A stretch of DNA of 64,000 nucleotides, from the NCBI GenBank assembly GCA_035622275.1, contig DASPVQ010000007.1, positions 1 through 64,000 on the forward strand, read 5' to 3'. Made by a program: the position numbers and the translations under genes. This stretch comes from Thermoplasmata archaeon (GTDB lineage: Archaea; Thermoplasmatota; Thermoplasmata; Lutacidiplasmatales; UBA184). Shown piece by piece: positions 57,389-64,000 of the stretch (its first letter is position 1; every line of letters begins with the position of its first letter). The notes under the pieces are model-generated. The model did no database searches. It saw nothing but the letters and a program-made list of their open reading frames with translations, and was not told the origin of the DNA.

Positions 57389-58033
57389 CTAGACCTCGCC
57401 GGCGGTGGGGCTCGCGGCAGCCGCGGCGGCGGGCGGTGCCCGTGCGGCCGCGACGCGCGGGCGGGGAGCGCGGGAGCGCACGGCGTCCCACACCGCGTCG
57501 ATCCGCTCGAAGAACGGCCCCCCGGCGCCCTCGGTCTCGAGGAGCGTCCGGGCCTCGGCGACGCGCGGGGCGAGGTCGGCGAGGTCCACCCCGTGCGTTC
57601 CGAGCCATTCGACGCTCGCGCGGGCGAGCGCGAGCTGCTCGTCGGCCGCCCGGCGGGCCCGTCGCGCCTCCTTGTCCGCCGGCGCGAGGCCGTGCTCGGG
57701 GTCCCAGTGGGGCGGCGTCGGGGCGGGGATCGGGACGCGCAGGGAGCGGAACGGCTCGGGCAGGGTCGGCCAGCGGGGCTCCGCGAAGCGGATGCTGAGG
57801 AGATCGAGCGCGCTCAGCGCGTTCGCGTAGTCACCGGCGGCATAGGCGGCCTCGGCCTTCTCGAACGGGGCAATGACCTCCGCGCTCGGCGCGCCCTTCC
57901 ACGCCTCCAGGAGCAGCGCCACCCGGCAGGGTGCGAGGCGACGGAGGACCTTGCGCTCGGGCGGTTCGGCGGCCGGTGGCGTCGCGCGCGGCTCGGGAGC
58001 GGGGTCGGGGGGGCGGTTCGGGGCGCCGGGCAC
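57389..58033 (-). CDS. hypothetical protein with TPR-like helical core
   Basis: The 214-residue protein has Pro-rich disordered ends. The core is helical: 'RRLAPCRVALLLEAWKG', 'EKAEAAYAAGDYANALSALD', which resembles a single TPR-type helix pair, and 'DEQLALARASVEWLGTHGVD'. I recognise no family. GTG 58033 is the likely start. It lies downstream of the reductase gene by 19 bases and upstream of another unknown by five bases, so it may be transcribed with both. Confidence 0.65.
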   Translation of the reverse strand: MPGAPNRPPDPAPEPRATPPAAEPPERKVLRRLAPCRVALLLEAWKGAPSAEVIAPFEKAEAAYAAGDYANALSALDLLSIRFAEPRWPTLPEPFRSLRVPIPAPTPPHWDPEHGLAPADKEARRARRAADEQLALARASVEWLGTHGVDLADLAPRVAEARTLLETEGAGGPFFERIDAVWDAVRSRAPRPRVAAARAPPAAAAAASPTAGEV

Positions 58034-58052
58034 GCTCGGGGGGATCGGGCGT

Positions 58053-59243
58053 TCAGAGGAACGCCTCGAACTCCTTGGTCACCTCGGGATACTTCTCGTG
58101 GACCGCCTTCAGGATGTTGTGGACGCTCAGCTTCTCCAGCCGGACGTCCTGGAGCGCGTCGATGATCTTGTCGAACGTCGCGTCCGAGATCGTGCAGAGC
58201 TTCTCCTTGGCGAGCCAGTTGCGGTACAGCTTCTCCTCGAGCCGGGCGCGCCATCCCTTCTCGTAGGCCTGCAGGAACGCCGCCGACGGGTCGCCGGCGC
58301 TCACCGCCCGCGCGGCGACCTCGCCGCAGATCTTGCCCGCGATGCAGCCGTTGGCGATGCCGCCGCCGGTGAGCGGGTCGATCATCCGCGCGGCGTCGCC
58401 CACGAGCATGAAGCCGTCCGTCACGGTCTGCTTGAGCGGCGCGGAGATCGAGACCCCGCCGCCGACCATGTCGATCTTCTTCCCCTTCGCGTAGCCGGGG
58501 TGCTTGTCGATCCACGCGTCGAGGTACGAGCGCGCCTCGGCCATCGACTTGATCTGGCTGACCTGGACCCCGATCCCGACGTTGGCGAGTCCCTCGTCCT
58601 TCGGGAACACCCAGACGTAGCCGCCCGGGGCGACCTTGCCCAGGTAGAAGTCGCAGTAGCGGGTGTCGCAGTCGACGTTCGTCATGCGGTACTGCAGGCA
58701 GGTGTCCATGTCGCGGAGCGCTAGGTTCGTCGGGAGCCCGGCCCACCGGCCGATCTGGCTCTCGAAGCCGTCGGCGCCGATGGTGACCGGGGCGCGGATC
58801 TCGAACGACTCGCCGAACTGCTTGGCCCGGACGCCGACGATGCGGCCGCCCTCCTTGAGGACGCCCACCGCCGAGGTCTTCAGGACGACCTCGGCGCCGG
58901 CGTTCGCCGCGTCGATCGCGAGCTGCTTGTCGAAGCCGTCCCGCTCGACGACGTAGCCGACCTCGTTGCCGGCATGTTTCTCGTTGATCTCGAAGACCTT
59001 CTCGCTGGGGGAGAAGATGCGGGCGCCCTCGACCTCGACGTTGATCCACTTGCCCGGCTTGATCCCGACCTCGCCGAGCCACTCCTTGCTCATCCCCTCG
59101 CCGCAGCGTACCGGGCTCCCGATCTCCTGGCGCTTCTCGATCATGAGCACGCGGGCGCCGCTCTTCGCGGCCCACTTCGCGGTCATGCTACCCGCCGGGC
59201 CGGCCCCGACGACGAGGACGTCGGTCTTCCGGTCCGCTACCAT
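58053..59243 (-). CDS. geranylgeranyl reductase family flavoprotein
   Basis: The 396-residue FAD-dependent reductase saturates the isoprenoid chains of archaeal membrane lipids. It has the N-terminal FAD motif 'VLVVGAGPAGSMTAKWAAKSG' (in part), 'IGSPVRCGEGMSKEWL' with the family's conserved Cys, 'VTIGADGFESQIGRWAGL', 'YVWVFPKDEGLANVGIGVQ' and 'FMLVGDAARMIDPLTGGGI'. It is closest to digeranylgeranylglycerophospholipid reductases. The ferredoxin gene immediately upstream on the same strand (24-base gap) is a likely electron donor. Confidence 0.94.
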   Translation of the reverse strand: MVADRKTDVLVVGAGPAGSMTAKWAAKSGARVLMIEKRQEIGSPVRCGEGMSKEWLGEVGIKPGKWINVEVEGARIFSPSEKVFEINEKHAGNEVGYVVERDGFDKQLAIDAANAGAEVVLKTSAVGVLKEGGRIVGVRAKQFGESFEIRAPVTIGADGFESQIGRWAGLPTNLALRDMDTCLQYRMTNVDCDTRYCDFYLGKVAPGGYVWVFPKDEGLANVGIGVQVSQIKSMAEARSYLDAWIDKHPGYAKGKKIDMVGGGVSISAPLKQTVTDGFMLVGDAARMIDPLTGGGIANGCIAGKICGEVAARAVSAGDPSAAFLQAYEKGWRARLEEKLYRNWLAKEKLCTISDATFDKIIDALQDVRLEKLSVHNILKAVHEKYPEVTKEFEAFL

Positions 59244-59267
59244 GGAGCCCCCGACCTCGCGGCGGCG

Positions 59268-59459
59268 CTAGCCGATCTCGATCGCCCCGACCGGGCACGC
59301 CCGGACGCAGATCTCGCACCGGGTGCAGATCCGCTCATCGAAGGTGATCCGGGTCTCGTCCAGATAGATGCAGTTCAGCGGGCAGATCCCGACGCAGGCC
59401 CCGCAGTAGATGCACAGCTGTCCGGACGACTCGATGTGCAGCGACTTCTTGCTCGGCAC
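59268..59459 (-). CDS. 2[4Fe-4S] ferredoxin
   Basis: The 63-residue ferredoxin has two cluster motifs, CIYCGACVGICP and CTRCEICVRACP, each CxxCxxCxxxCP, separated by 'LDETRITFDERI'. GTG 59459 is preferred since the TATA-like TTTAATA (minus sense, 59493-59499) lies 37 bases upstream. GTG 59480 would be too close to that box. It probably donates electrons to the geranylgeranyl reductase encoded next. Confidence 0.93.
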   Translation of the reverse strand: MPSKKSLHIESSGQLCIYCGACVGICPLNCIYLDETRITFDERICTRCEICVRACPVGAIEIG

Positions 59460-59501
59460 CGAACGCGCCTCGCTGCGCACCGGACCCTGCGCTATTAAAG
59501 G

Positions 59502-60494
59502 CTAGCGCGGAGGGGTGGCCCGAGCCGCTGGGCCGGCGAGCGCCTCGGGCGCCGGGGGCGGCGGCACGTGCTCCGCCAGCCAGCGCTCGGCGTCGATCGC
59601 GGCCATGCTGCCCGCGCCCGCCGCCGTGACCGCCTGGCGGTAGCGGTGGTCGTGCACGTCGCCGGCGGCGAAGACACCCTCCACGCTCGTGCGCGTGTGG
59701 TCGTGCACGTGGAGGTAGCCCTTCTCGTCGAGCTCGACCGCGTCGCGGAAGACGTCGGTCGCCGGGTCGTAGCCGATCGCGACGAAGAGGCCCCCCACCG
59801 CGAGCTCGCTCCTCCGGCCGCTCGGCCGGTGGACGAGCGCGAGGCCCTCGACGCGCTCGCGCCCGAGCACCTCGACGACCTCGGTGTCGAGCAGGAAGGA
59901 GATCTTGGGGTGCGCGCGCGCCCGCTCCTGCATGATCACGCTCGCCCGCAGCGCGTTGCGGCGGTGGATGATCGTGACGTGCGGCGAGAAGTTGGTCAGG
60001 AAGAGGGCCTCCTCCATCGCGGTGTCCCCGCCCCCGACAACGGCGAGCGGTTTGCCCTTGAAGAAGAAGCCATCGCAGGTCGCGCACGCCGAGACCCCGC
60101 GGCCCTTGTGGGCGGTCTCGGACGGAAGGCCGAGCCATCGCGCCGTCGCCCCGGTGGCGATGATCACCGCGTCCGCGAGCAGCGTCCCCCGGGTCCCCGT
60201 GGTCAGGCGGAAGGGCCGCGCGCGGAAGTCGACGGCCGTGACCGCATCGTCCACGAACTCCGCCCCGAACCGCGCGGCCTGACGGCGCATGCGATCGACC
60301 AGCTCCGGTCCCTGGATCCCCTCGGGAAAGCCCGGGTAGTTCTCGACCTCGGTCGTGATCAGGAGCTGTCCGCCGGCCGGGACGCCCGTGACGACGATCG
60401 GGCGGAGCTCGGCCCGCGCGGCGTACAGGGCGGCGGTCAGCCCGGCGGGGCCGCTGCCGACGATGACGAGGCGGGTGTGGGCGGCGGCGGCCAT
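59502..60494 (-). CDS. trxB: thioredoxin reductase
   Basis: The 330-residue flavoprotein disulfide reductase has an FAD-binding 'LVIVGSGPAGLTAALYAARA', 'GGQLLITTEVENYPGFPEGI', the redox-active ACATCDGFF (CxxC), the NADPH-type motif 'AVVGGGDTAMEEALFL' and the C-terminal 'GVFAAGDVHDHRYRQAVTAAG' (in part). It reduces thioredoxin or related proteins. The TATA-like TTTAA (minus sense, 60516-60521) is about 25 bases before the ATG. A longer upstream frame is rich in Arg/Pro and rejected. Confidence 0.95.
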   Translation of the reverse strand: MAAAAHTRLVIVGSGPAGLTAALYAARAELRPIVVTGVPAGGQLLITTEVENYPGFPEGIQGPELVDRMRRQAARFGAEFVDDAVTAVDFRARPFRLTTGTRGTLLADAVIIATGATARWLGLPSETAHKGRGVSACATCDGFFFKGKPLAVVGGGDTAMEEALFLTNFSPHVTIIHRRNALRASVIMQERARAHPKISFLLDTEVVEVLGRERVEGLALVHRPSGRRSELAVGGLFVAIGYDPATDVFRDAVELDEKGYLHVHDHTRTSVEGVFAAGDVHDHRYRQAVTAAGAGSMAAIDAERWLAEHVPPPPAPEALAGPAARATPPR

Positions 60495-60529
60495 CGTCCG
60501 ACGAGGGGGGCCGGGGTTAAAGCGGCCGC

Positions 60530-61060
60530 CTACGGCCTCGGGGGCGGCAGCCGGAGCCGCTCGGCGTCGACCGCCGCCCCGTAGTCCGATCGGAAGAAGA
60601 GGAGGGGCAGCGCGTCCGCGCCGGCTTCCGCGTGTTCGACGATCCCGATGAGGAGAACGTGGTCGAAGAGGGGCACCCGGCGCTCGACGCGGCACTCGAG
60701 CGCGCCGAGGCTGCCGTCGATCAGCGGCGAGCCGCCGGGCGCGCGCCGCAGCGGCACGTCGCGGAACTTCTCGCGCGGTGGGATCGTACGGGCGAACCGC
60801 TCGCTCAGCGCGCGCTGCTCGACCGACAGGAAGCTCGCCGCGAAGCGCCCGCTCTGCTCGATCACGGGCAGGGTGTCGGCGTCCCGGGTCAGGCTGACCA
60901 GCAGCGAGGGCGGGTCGAGAGCGATCGAGGTGAGAGCGTTGACCGTGAGGCCCGCGTCCCCGCCCGGGCCCGAGGCGGTCACGACGGCCACGCCGGTCGC
61001 CCAGCGGGACATCAGCGCGCGGAAGCGCGCGGGCGGGACGGTCGGCGGAGAGAGCGTCAC
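60530..61060 (-). CDS. flavin reductase domain protein
   Basis: The 176-residue FMN-binding flavin reductase-like protein has 'FRALMSRWATGVAVVTASGP', 'GLTVNALTSIALDPPSLLVSL' (abbreviated), 'ERFARTIPPREKF' and 'LGALECRVERRVPLFDHVLLIG'. Such proteins supply reduced flavin to two-component monooxygenases or act as oxidoreductases. GTG 61060 overlaps the TGA of the ABC permease gene. No partner oxygenase lies beside it, though a diiron oxygenase-like gene exists at 17329. Confidence 0.9.
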   Translation of the reverse strand: MTLSPPTVPPARFRALMSRWATGVAVVTASGPGGDAGLTVNALTSIALDPPSLLVSLTRDADTLPVIEQSGRFAASFLSVEQRALSERFARTIPPREKFRDVPLRRAPGGSPLIDGSLGALECRVERRVPLFDHVLLIGIVEHAEAGADALPLLFFRSDYGAAVDAERLRLPPPRP

Positions 61061-62157
61061 TCGTCCCGCCACTGGAAGAAGCGGACCGCGAGCAGGAAGA
61101 TCGCGATCGCGATCACGAAGACGATCAGCGCGTCGGTGAGGGCCCGCGCGGTGTTGGTGAACAGCATCACCTGGTTCATGCCGTCGATGACGTAGTAGAG
61201 CGGGAGGAGATGGGCGAACGCCTGCAGCGCGGGCGGGAATCCCGAGACCGGGAAGAACGTCCCCGAGAGGAACATCATCGGGAAAGTGATGATGTTGCCG
61301 ATCAGGGCCGCGCTCTCCGCCGTCTTCGCGACGGAGCCCGCGAGCATGCCCAGCGACACGAAGAGGAGCGGGCCCACGATCAGGAACGGGACGATCCCGA
61401 GGGTGAGATGGACGTGAGCTCCGAACAGTACGACGCCGGCCCCGATCATGATGCCGGCGGTGACGAACGTGAGCCCCATGTACCACAGGATGTGGGAGGT
61501 CAGCCACTCGGCCCGCGTGAGCGGGGTCAACGAGAGCTGGCGGAAGATCCCGTCCTTGCGGTAGGAGGCGGCGATGTCGACCATCGAGAACATCGGGCTC
61601 GTCAGGATCGTAAAGCCGATGAGCCCCGGGATCAGGTAGTCGATGTAGGTGTAGACCGGGCTCCCGACGTTGCGCATCTCGACTCCGAGGATCGCGGTGC
61701 CGTTCGCGGCGTACAGGTTGAAGGCGTTCGTGACGCCGGTCACCGCGTAGGTCACCTCGCCGGCGCTCGACGCGTCCTGGGGGTCGGTGTAGAGCGTCAC
61801 GTTGACCGGGCGATGGGCCGCGAAGTCGGCCCCGAAGCCGTCGGGGATCACGAGGCCGACCGGGTCGTCGGCCGCGCCGAGGTTCGACGCGAAGTTCGAT
61901 TCGTTCCAGCTGACGAACGAGAGCGAGACGACCGTGGTGTTGTTCAGCGCCCCCAGGAACTCCTGGCTCGCGGGGGAGTCGTGGTCCAGGTTCAGGACCG
62001 TCACCGGCACGACGACCGAGCTCGCGCCCGAGAAGATGAGGCCGAACAAGGCGATCAGGATGATCGGGAAGAACAGCGAGAAGAACAGGGCGACCGGGTT
62101 CCGCAGGTACGAGCGGACCACGACCTTGAGGTCGGCGGCGATGTGGCGCGGCCTCAC
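61057..62157 (-). CDS. ABC-2 type transporter permease
   Basis: The 366-residue membrane protein has one N-terminal membrane helix ('NPVALFFSLFFPIILIALFG'), a large extracytoplasmic domain (about 45-175) and five C-terminal helices. 'YLIPGLIGFTILTSPMFSMVD' and 'GTFFPVSGFPPALQAFAHLLPLYYVIDGM' (in parts) match ABC-2 permeases of the YhgE/drug-exporter type. GTG 62157 overlaps the ATPase stop (GTGA). Together they form an exporter for lipids, drugs or polysaccharide. Confidence 0.92.
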   Translation of the reverse strand: MRPRHIAADLKVVVRSYLRNPVALFFSLFFPIILIALFGLIFSGASSVVVPVTVLNLDHDSPASQEFLGALNNTTVVSLSFVSWNESNFASNLGAADDPVGLVIPDGFGADFAAHRPVNVTLYTDPQDASSAGEVTYAVTGVTNAFNLYAANGTAILGVEMRNVGSPVYTYIDYLIPGLIGFTILTSPMFSMVDIAASYRKDGIFRQLSLTPLTRAEWLTSHILWYMGLTFVTAGIMIGAGVVLFGAHVHLTLGIVPFLIVGPLLFVSLGMLAGSVAKTAESAALIGNIITFPMMFLSGTFFPVSGFPPALQAFAHLLPLYYVIDGMNQVMLFTNTARALTDALIVFVIAIAIFLLAVRFFQWRDE

Positions 62158-63086
62158 GCGGGCGCCTCCGACTTGAGCGTGCCATCGTCCATCGCGCCGA
62201 CCAGGCGCACGAACACGTCCTCGAGCGTGTCCTGTACCGTCGAGAACGTCGTCCAGGGGATCCCGCTCGCCTCGACCGCGCTGAGGACCCTCAGCGCGTC
62301 GGTCTTGGCGGCGAGCTCGACCTCCACGTGCCCGTCGACCGCGCTCGCGCTCACCCCGAGGTGGGCGCGCAGGTACTCGGCGAGCGCCGGACCGGCCTCG
62401 ATCCGCAGGCGCTCCGGGCGTCCCCGCGTCGCGATGATCTCGGCCGGCGCGCCCTCGGCGATGATCGAACCGTGGTGGATGATCGCGACGTGATCGGCGA
62501 GGAGCTGCGCCTCCTCTAGGTAGTGCGTCGTCAAGAAGACCGTCCGTCCCTGCGCCTTGAGCGAGCGGATCACCTGCCAGATCGTCCGCCGCGCGGTCGG
62601 GTCGAGGCCGGTCGTGGGCTCGTCGAGAAAGCAGATCTCGGGGTCGTTGGTCAGGGCGAGCGCCAGGCCGAGCTTCTGCTTCTGGCCCCCCGACAGGTTC
62701 TCGAATCGCGCGTCCGCCTTGTCGTCGAGCTGGACCTGGCGCAGGAGCGCCATCGGCTCCACGTCGCGATGGAACAGGCTCGCGTAGTACTCGACGCCCT
62801 CGCGCGGCGTGATCTTGTCGAAGAAGCGGAAGCCCTGCGGGATCACGCCGATCCGCCGGTGCAGCGCGGCGCTCTCGGTCCACGGGTCGAGGCCCAGGAC
62901 CTGGGCCTCGCCCTGGGAGCGACGCCGCAGCCCCTCGAGGATCTCGGTCGTCGTGGTCTTGCCGGCGCCGTTGGGCCCGAGGAACGCGAACACGGAGCCC
63001 GCGGCGACGCGGAAGTCGATGCCGGCGACCGCGACAACGTCGGCGTACCGCTTGACGAGGTTCGAGACCTCGATGGCGTCGGCCAT
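62154..63086 (-). CDS. ABC-2 type transporter ATP-binding protein
   Basis: The 310-residue ATPase has Walker A GPNGAGKT, 'IGVIPQGFRFFDKITPREGVEYYA' (Q-loop region), signature 'LSGGQKQKLGLALAL', Walker B 'ICFLDEPTTGLDPTARR' and H-switch 'TVFLTTHYLEEA'. The C-terminal domain (about 220-310) is typical of DrrA/ABC-2 exporters. The ATG is 25 bases after a TATA-like TTAACC element (63108-63114, minus sense). It is first in an operon with the permease and flavin reductase. Confidence 0.95.
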   Translation of the reverse strand: MADAIEVSNLVKRYADVVAVAGIDFRVAAGSVFAFLGPNGAGKTTTTEILEGLRRRSQGEAQVLGLDPWTESAALHRRIGVIPQGFRFFDKITPREGVEYYASLFHRDVEPMALLRQVQLDDKADARFENLSGGQKQKLGLALALTNDPEICFLDEPTTGLDPTARRTIWQVIRSLKAQGRTVFLTTHYLEEAQLLADHVAIIHHGSIIAEGAPAEIIATRGRPERLRIEAGPALAEYLRAHLGVSASAVDGHVEVELAAKTDALRVLSAVEASGIPWTTFSTVQDTLEDVFVRLVGAMDDGTLKSEAPA

Positions 63087-63118
63087 CGCCGCCGCTCTGA
63101 GCCGGGAGGTTAAGAAGG

Positions 63119-64000
63119 CTACCCGGCGGGCTCGGTGCGCAGCTCGGCCTCGGTCCCGGAAGCGACTCGGCGGGCGGGTCCGCCGGCATCCACGTCGAGC
63201 GCCCCCGGCCCCGACCAGCCGACCGTGAGCCGACCCCCCTCCCAGCGTACCGTCGCGGTGCCGGCCCCGACGCGCAGCCGTTCGATCGCGGCCGAGCGCC
63301 ACGCGGCCGGGAACGTGGGCCGGATCGACAGGCGGCCCGCGGGTGCGTCGACGCGCAGGCCCCACAGGCGCTCGAAGAGGACGGTGAGGAACGGCGCGAC
63401 GCTGAAGCCGAGCAGGAAGCAGGAGTCGAACGGCTCCGGCCGGTCCCCCCGGTAGCACTCGTTCGCATACCCTTCCTCCGCCGCCAGGCGGTCGGCGATC
63501 GTGCCGAGGTAGCGCGCGCCGGTCTCGGCCTCGCCCGCCACGAGCGCCGCGTCCGCGGCCCAGGCGGTCGCGATCGTCCAGACCTGGCCGCCGTGGTAGG
63601 CGATCGGGTCGAAGCTCGGATCGCGCGACGACAGCGTGCGCACCCCCCACGGCGTGGTGAGATCGTCGCGAAGGGCGCGCGCGACGTAGGCCCGCGCCTC
63701 GTCCCGGCCAAAGAGGCCGGCGCTGACCGCCCGCAGCGCGTTCGGCCGGATCTGCGCGACCGGACGGCCGTCGCGGATCGAATCGTAGAGGTAGCCCTCC
63801 TCGGCCCAGCGGTAGGCGCGGCGGAGGGTCGTCGCGAGCCGATCGGCCGCGCCCGCGCCCAGGGCCGTCCCGGGGTGCGACGCGCCGCCTGCCGACCGCC
63901 GTTCCATGAGGGCGAGGGTCTGCCACCAGAGCACCTGGACGTCGATCGCATGCGAGCGTCGATCGGCCGAGTCCCAGATCGTGGTGTCGGGCGCGTCGAT
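63119..64000 (-). CDS. glycogen debranching-type enzyme, C-terminal part (runs off window)
   Basis: The frame is open to the window end (64000), so only the last 293 residues of a larger protein are visible. 'RSHAIDVQVLWWQTLALM', 'GYLYDSIRDGRP', 'IRPNALRAVSAGLF', 'HGGQVWTIATAWAADAAL' and 'FDSCFLLGFSVAPFL' correspond to the (alpha/alpha)6-barrel C-terminal domain of amylo-alpha-1,6-glucosidase/GDE-type enzymes. A beta-sandwich-like tail follows. A catalytic Asp/Glu pair and the N-terminal domain would lie beyond the window. It probably trims glycogen or another glucan. Confidence 0.82.
   Translation of the reverse strand: MDAPDTTIWDSADRRSHAIDVQVLWWQTLALMERRSAGGASHPGTALGAGAADRLATTLRRAYRWAEEGYLYDSIRDGRPVAQIRPNALRAVSAGLFGRDEARAYVARALRDDLTTPWGVRTLSSRDPSFDPIAYHGGQVWTIATAWAADAALVAGEAETGARYLGTIADRLAAEEGYANECYRGDRPEPFDSCFLLGFSVAPFLTVLFERLWGLRVDAPAGRLSIRPTFPAAWRSAAIERLRVGAGTATVRWEGGRLTVGWSGPGALDVDAGGPARRVASGTEAELRTEPAG

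Noticed and set aside
62158-63951. Upstream extension of the ABC-2 permease frame to a 964-codon protein
   Set aside because: The extension is antisense-like or out of frame with the ATPase and glucosidase genes. The permease starts at GTG 62157, overlapping the ATPase stop.
1-64000. CRISPR arrays, transposases, integrases, phage genes and replication origins
   Set aside because: I saw no repeat-spacer patterns, transposase or integrase motifs, terminal inverted repeats or Cdc6/Orc genes with origin-like repeats anywhere in the window.

Overview
The window is a very GC-rich (about 70% by eye) archaeal chromosome segment with no mobile elements, CRISPR arrays or rRNA operon. Archaeal markers are ribosomal proteins eS1 (S3Ae) and eL40, RNA polymerase subunit RpoK, archaeal UMP kinase, TrmI, KEOPS Pcc1, archease, a geranylgeranyl reductase, a mevalonate-pathway decarboxylase, tRNAs with introns after position 37, and TATA-like boxes about 27 bases ahead of start codons. 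A stand-alone 5S rRNA gene, a tricorn-factor-like M1 aminopeptidase and widespread apparent leaderless starts point to a Thermoplasmatota-type lineage, perhaps one of the high-GC soil groups. That placement is inference. Enzymes needing oxygen or external aromatics, if correctly called, suggest an aerobic or facultative heterotroph.

Layout, left to right. 1-4800: tRNA-Met, eS1, then a two-gene AAA+ ATPase/VWA module with PrkA-like features and a small amphipathic protein. 4837-12268 (minus): an orphan DNA methyltransferase behind a five-gene type IV filament operon with two secretion ATPases, two half-size platform proteins and a pilin-like protein. 12410-16448: ACT-domain protein, tRNA-Gly, VOC protein, tRNA-Tyr, phosphatase, adenylate kinase, UMP kinase, ribose-5-phosphate isomerase. 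16526-22390: crotonase, PaaA/BoxB-like diiron protein, mevalonate-pathway decarboxylase, hotdog thioesterase, M1 aminopeptidase, 5S rRNA. 22384-30637: DUF1697, an egghead-like glycosyltransferase with a membrane partner, endonuclease IV, a transketolase/transaldolase operon, DUF357, translin, MTA phosphorylase, RpoK.

30758-41062: K+ channel, small enzymes, a MacB-like ABC exporter, hydrolase, tRNA-Gly, TrmI, membrane proteins and an acetyltransferase. 41114-45447: a DUF4129 / small membrane protein / DUF58 / membrane protein cluster followed, across a structured noncoding stretch, by its MoxR ATPase. 45493-53564: membrane protein, phosphoglycerate dehydrogenase plus class V aminotransferase (serine or glycine metabolism), archease, glycosyltransferase, eL40, AMMECR1, isoleucyl-tRNA synthetase. 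53617-58033: bactofilin-like protein, CoA-binding protein, CPBP protease, Pcc1, a DUF1028 protein and two unknowns. 58053-64000: geranylgeranyl reductase, ferredoxin, thioredoxin reductase, flavin reductase, ABC-2 exporter and the C-terminal part of a glycogen-debranching-type enzyme running off the window.

Genes sit mostly in short operons coupled by ATGA or GTGA overlaps. Several divergent pairs appear to share a single AT-rich promoter element. Three genes (the VWA protein, MoxR and archease) have clear coding sequence upstream of any ATG, GTG or TTG, and so probably use a non-standard start or, for the VWA gene, a frameshift. The less familiar material worth most attention is the PrkA-like AAA/VWA pair, the two-ATPase filament operon, the epoxidase-like/crotonase/thioesterase neighbourhood and the structured intergenic region near 44.3 kb.
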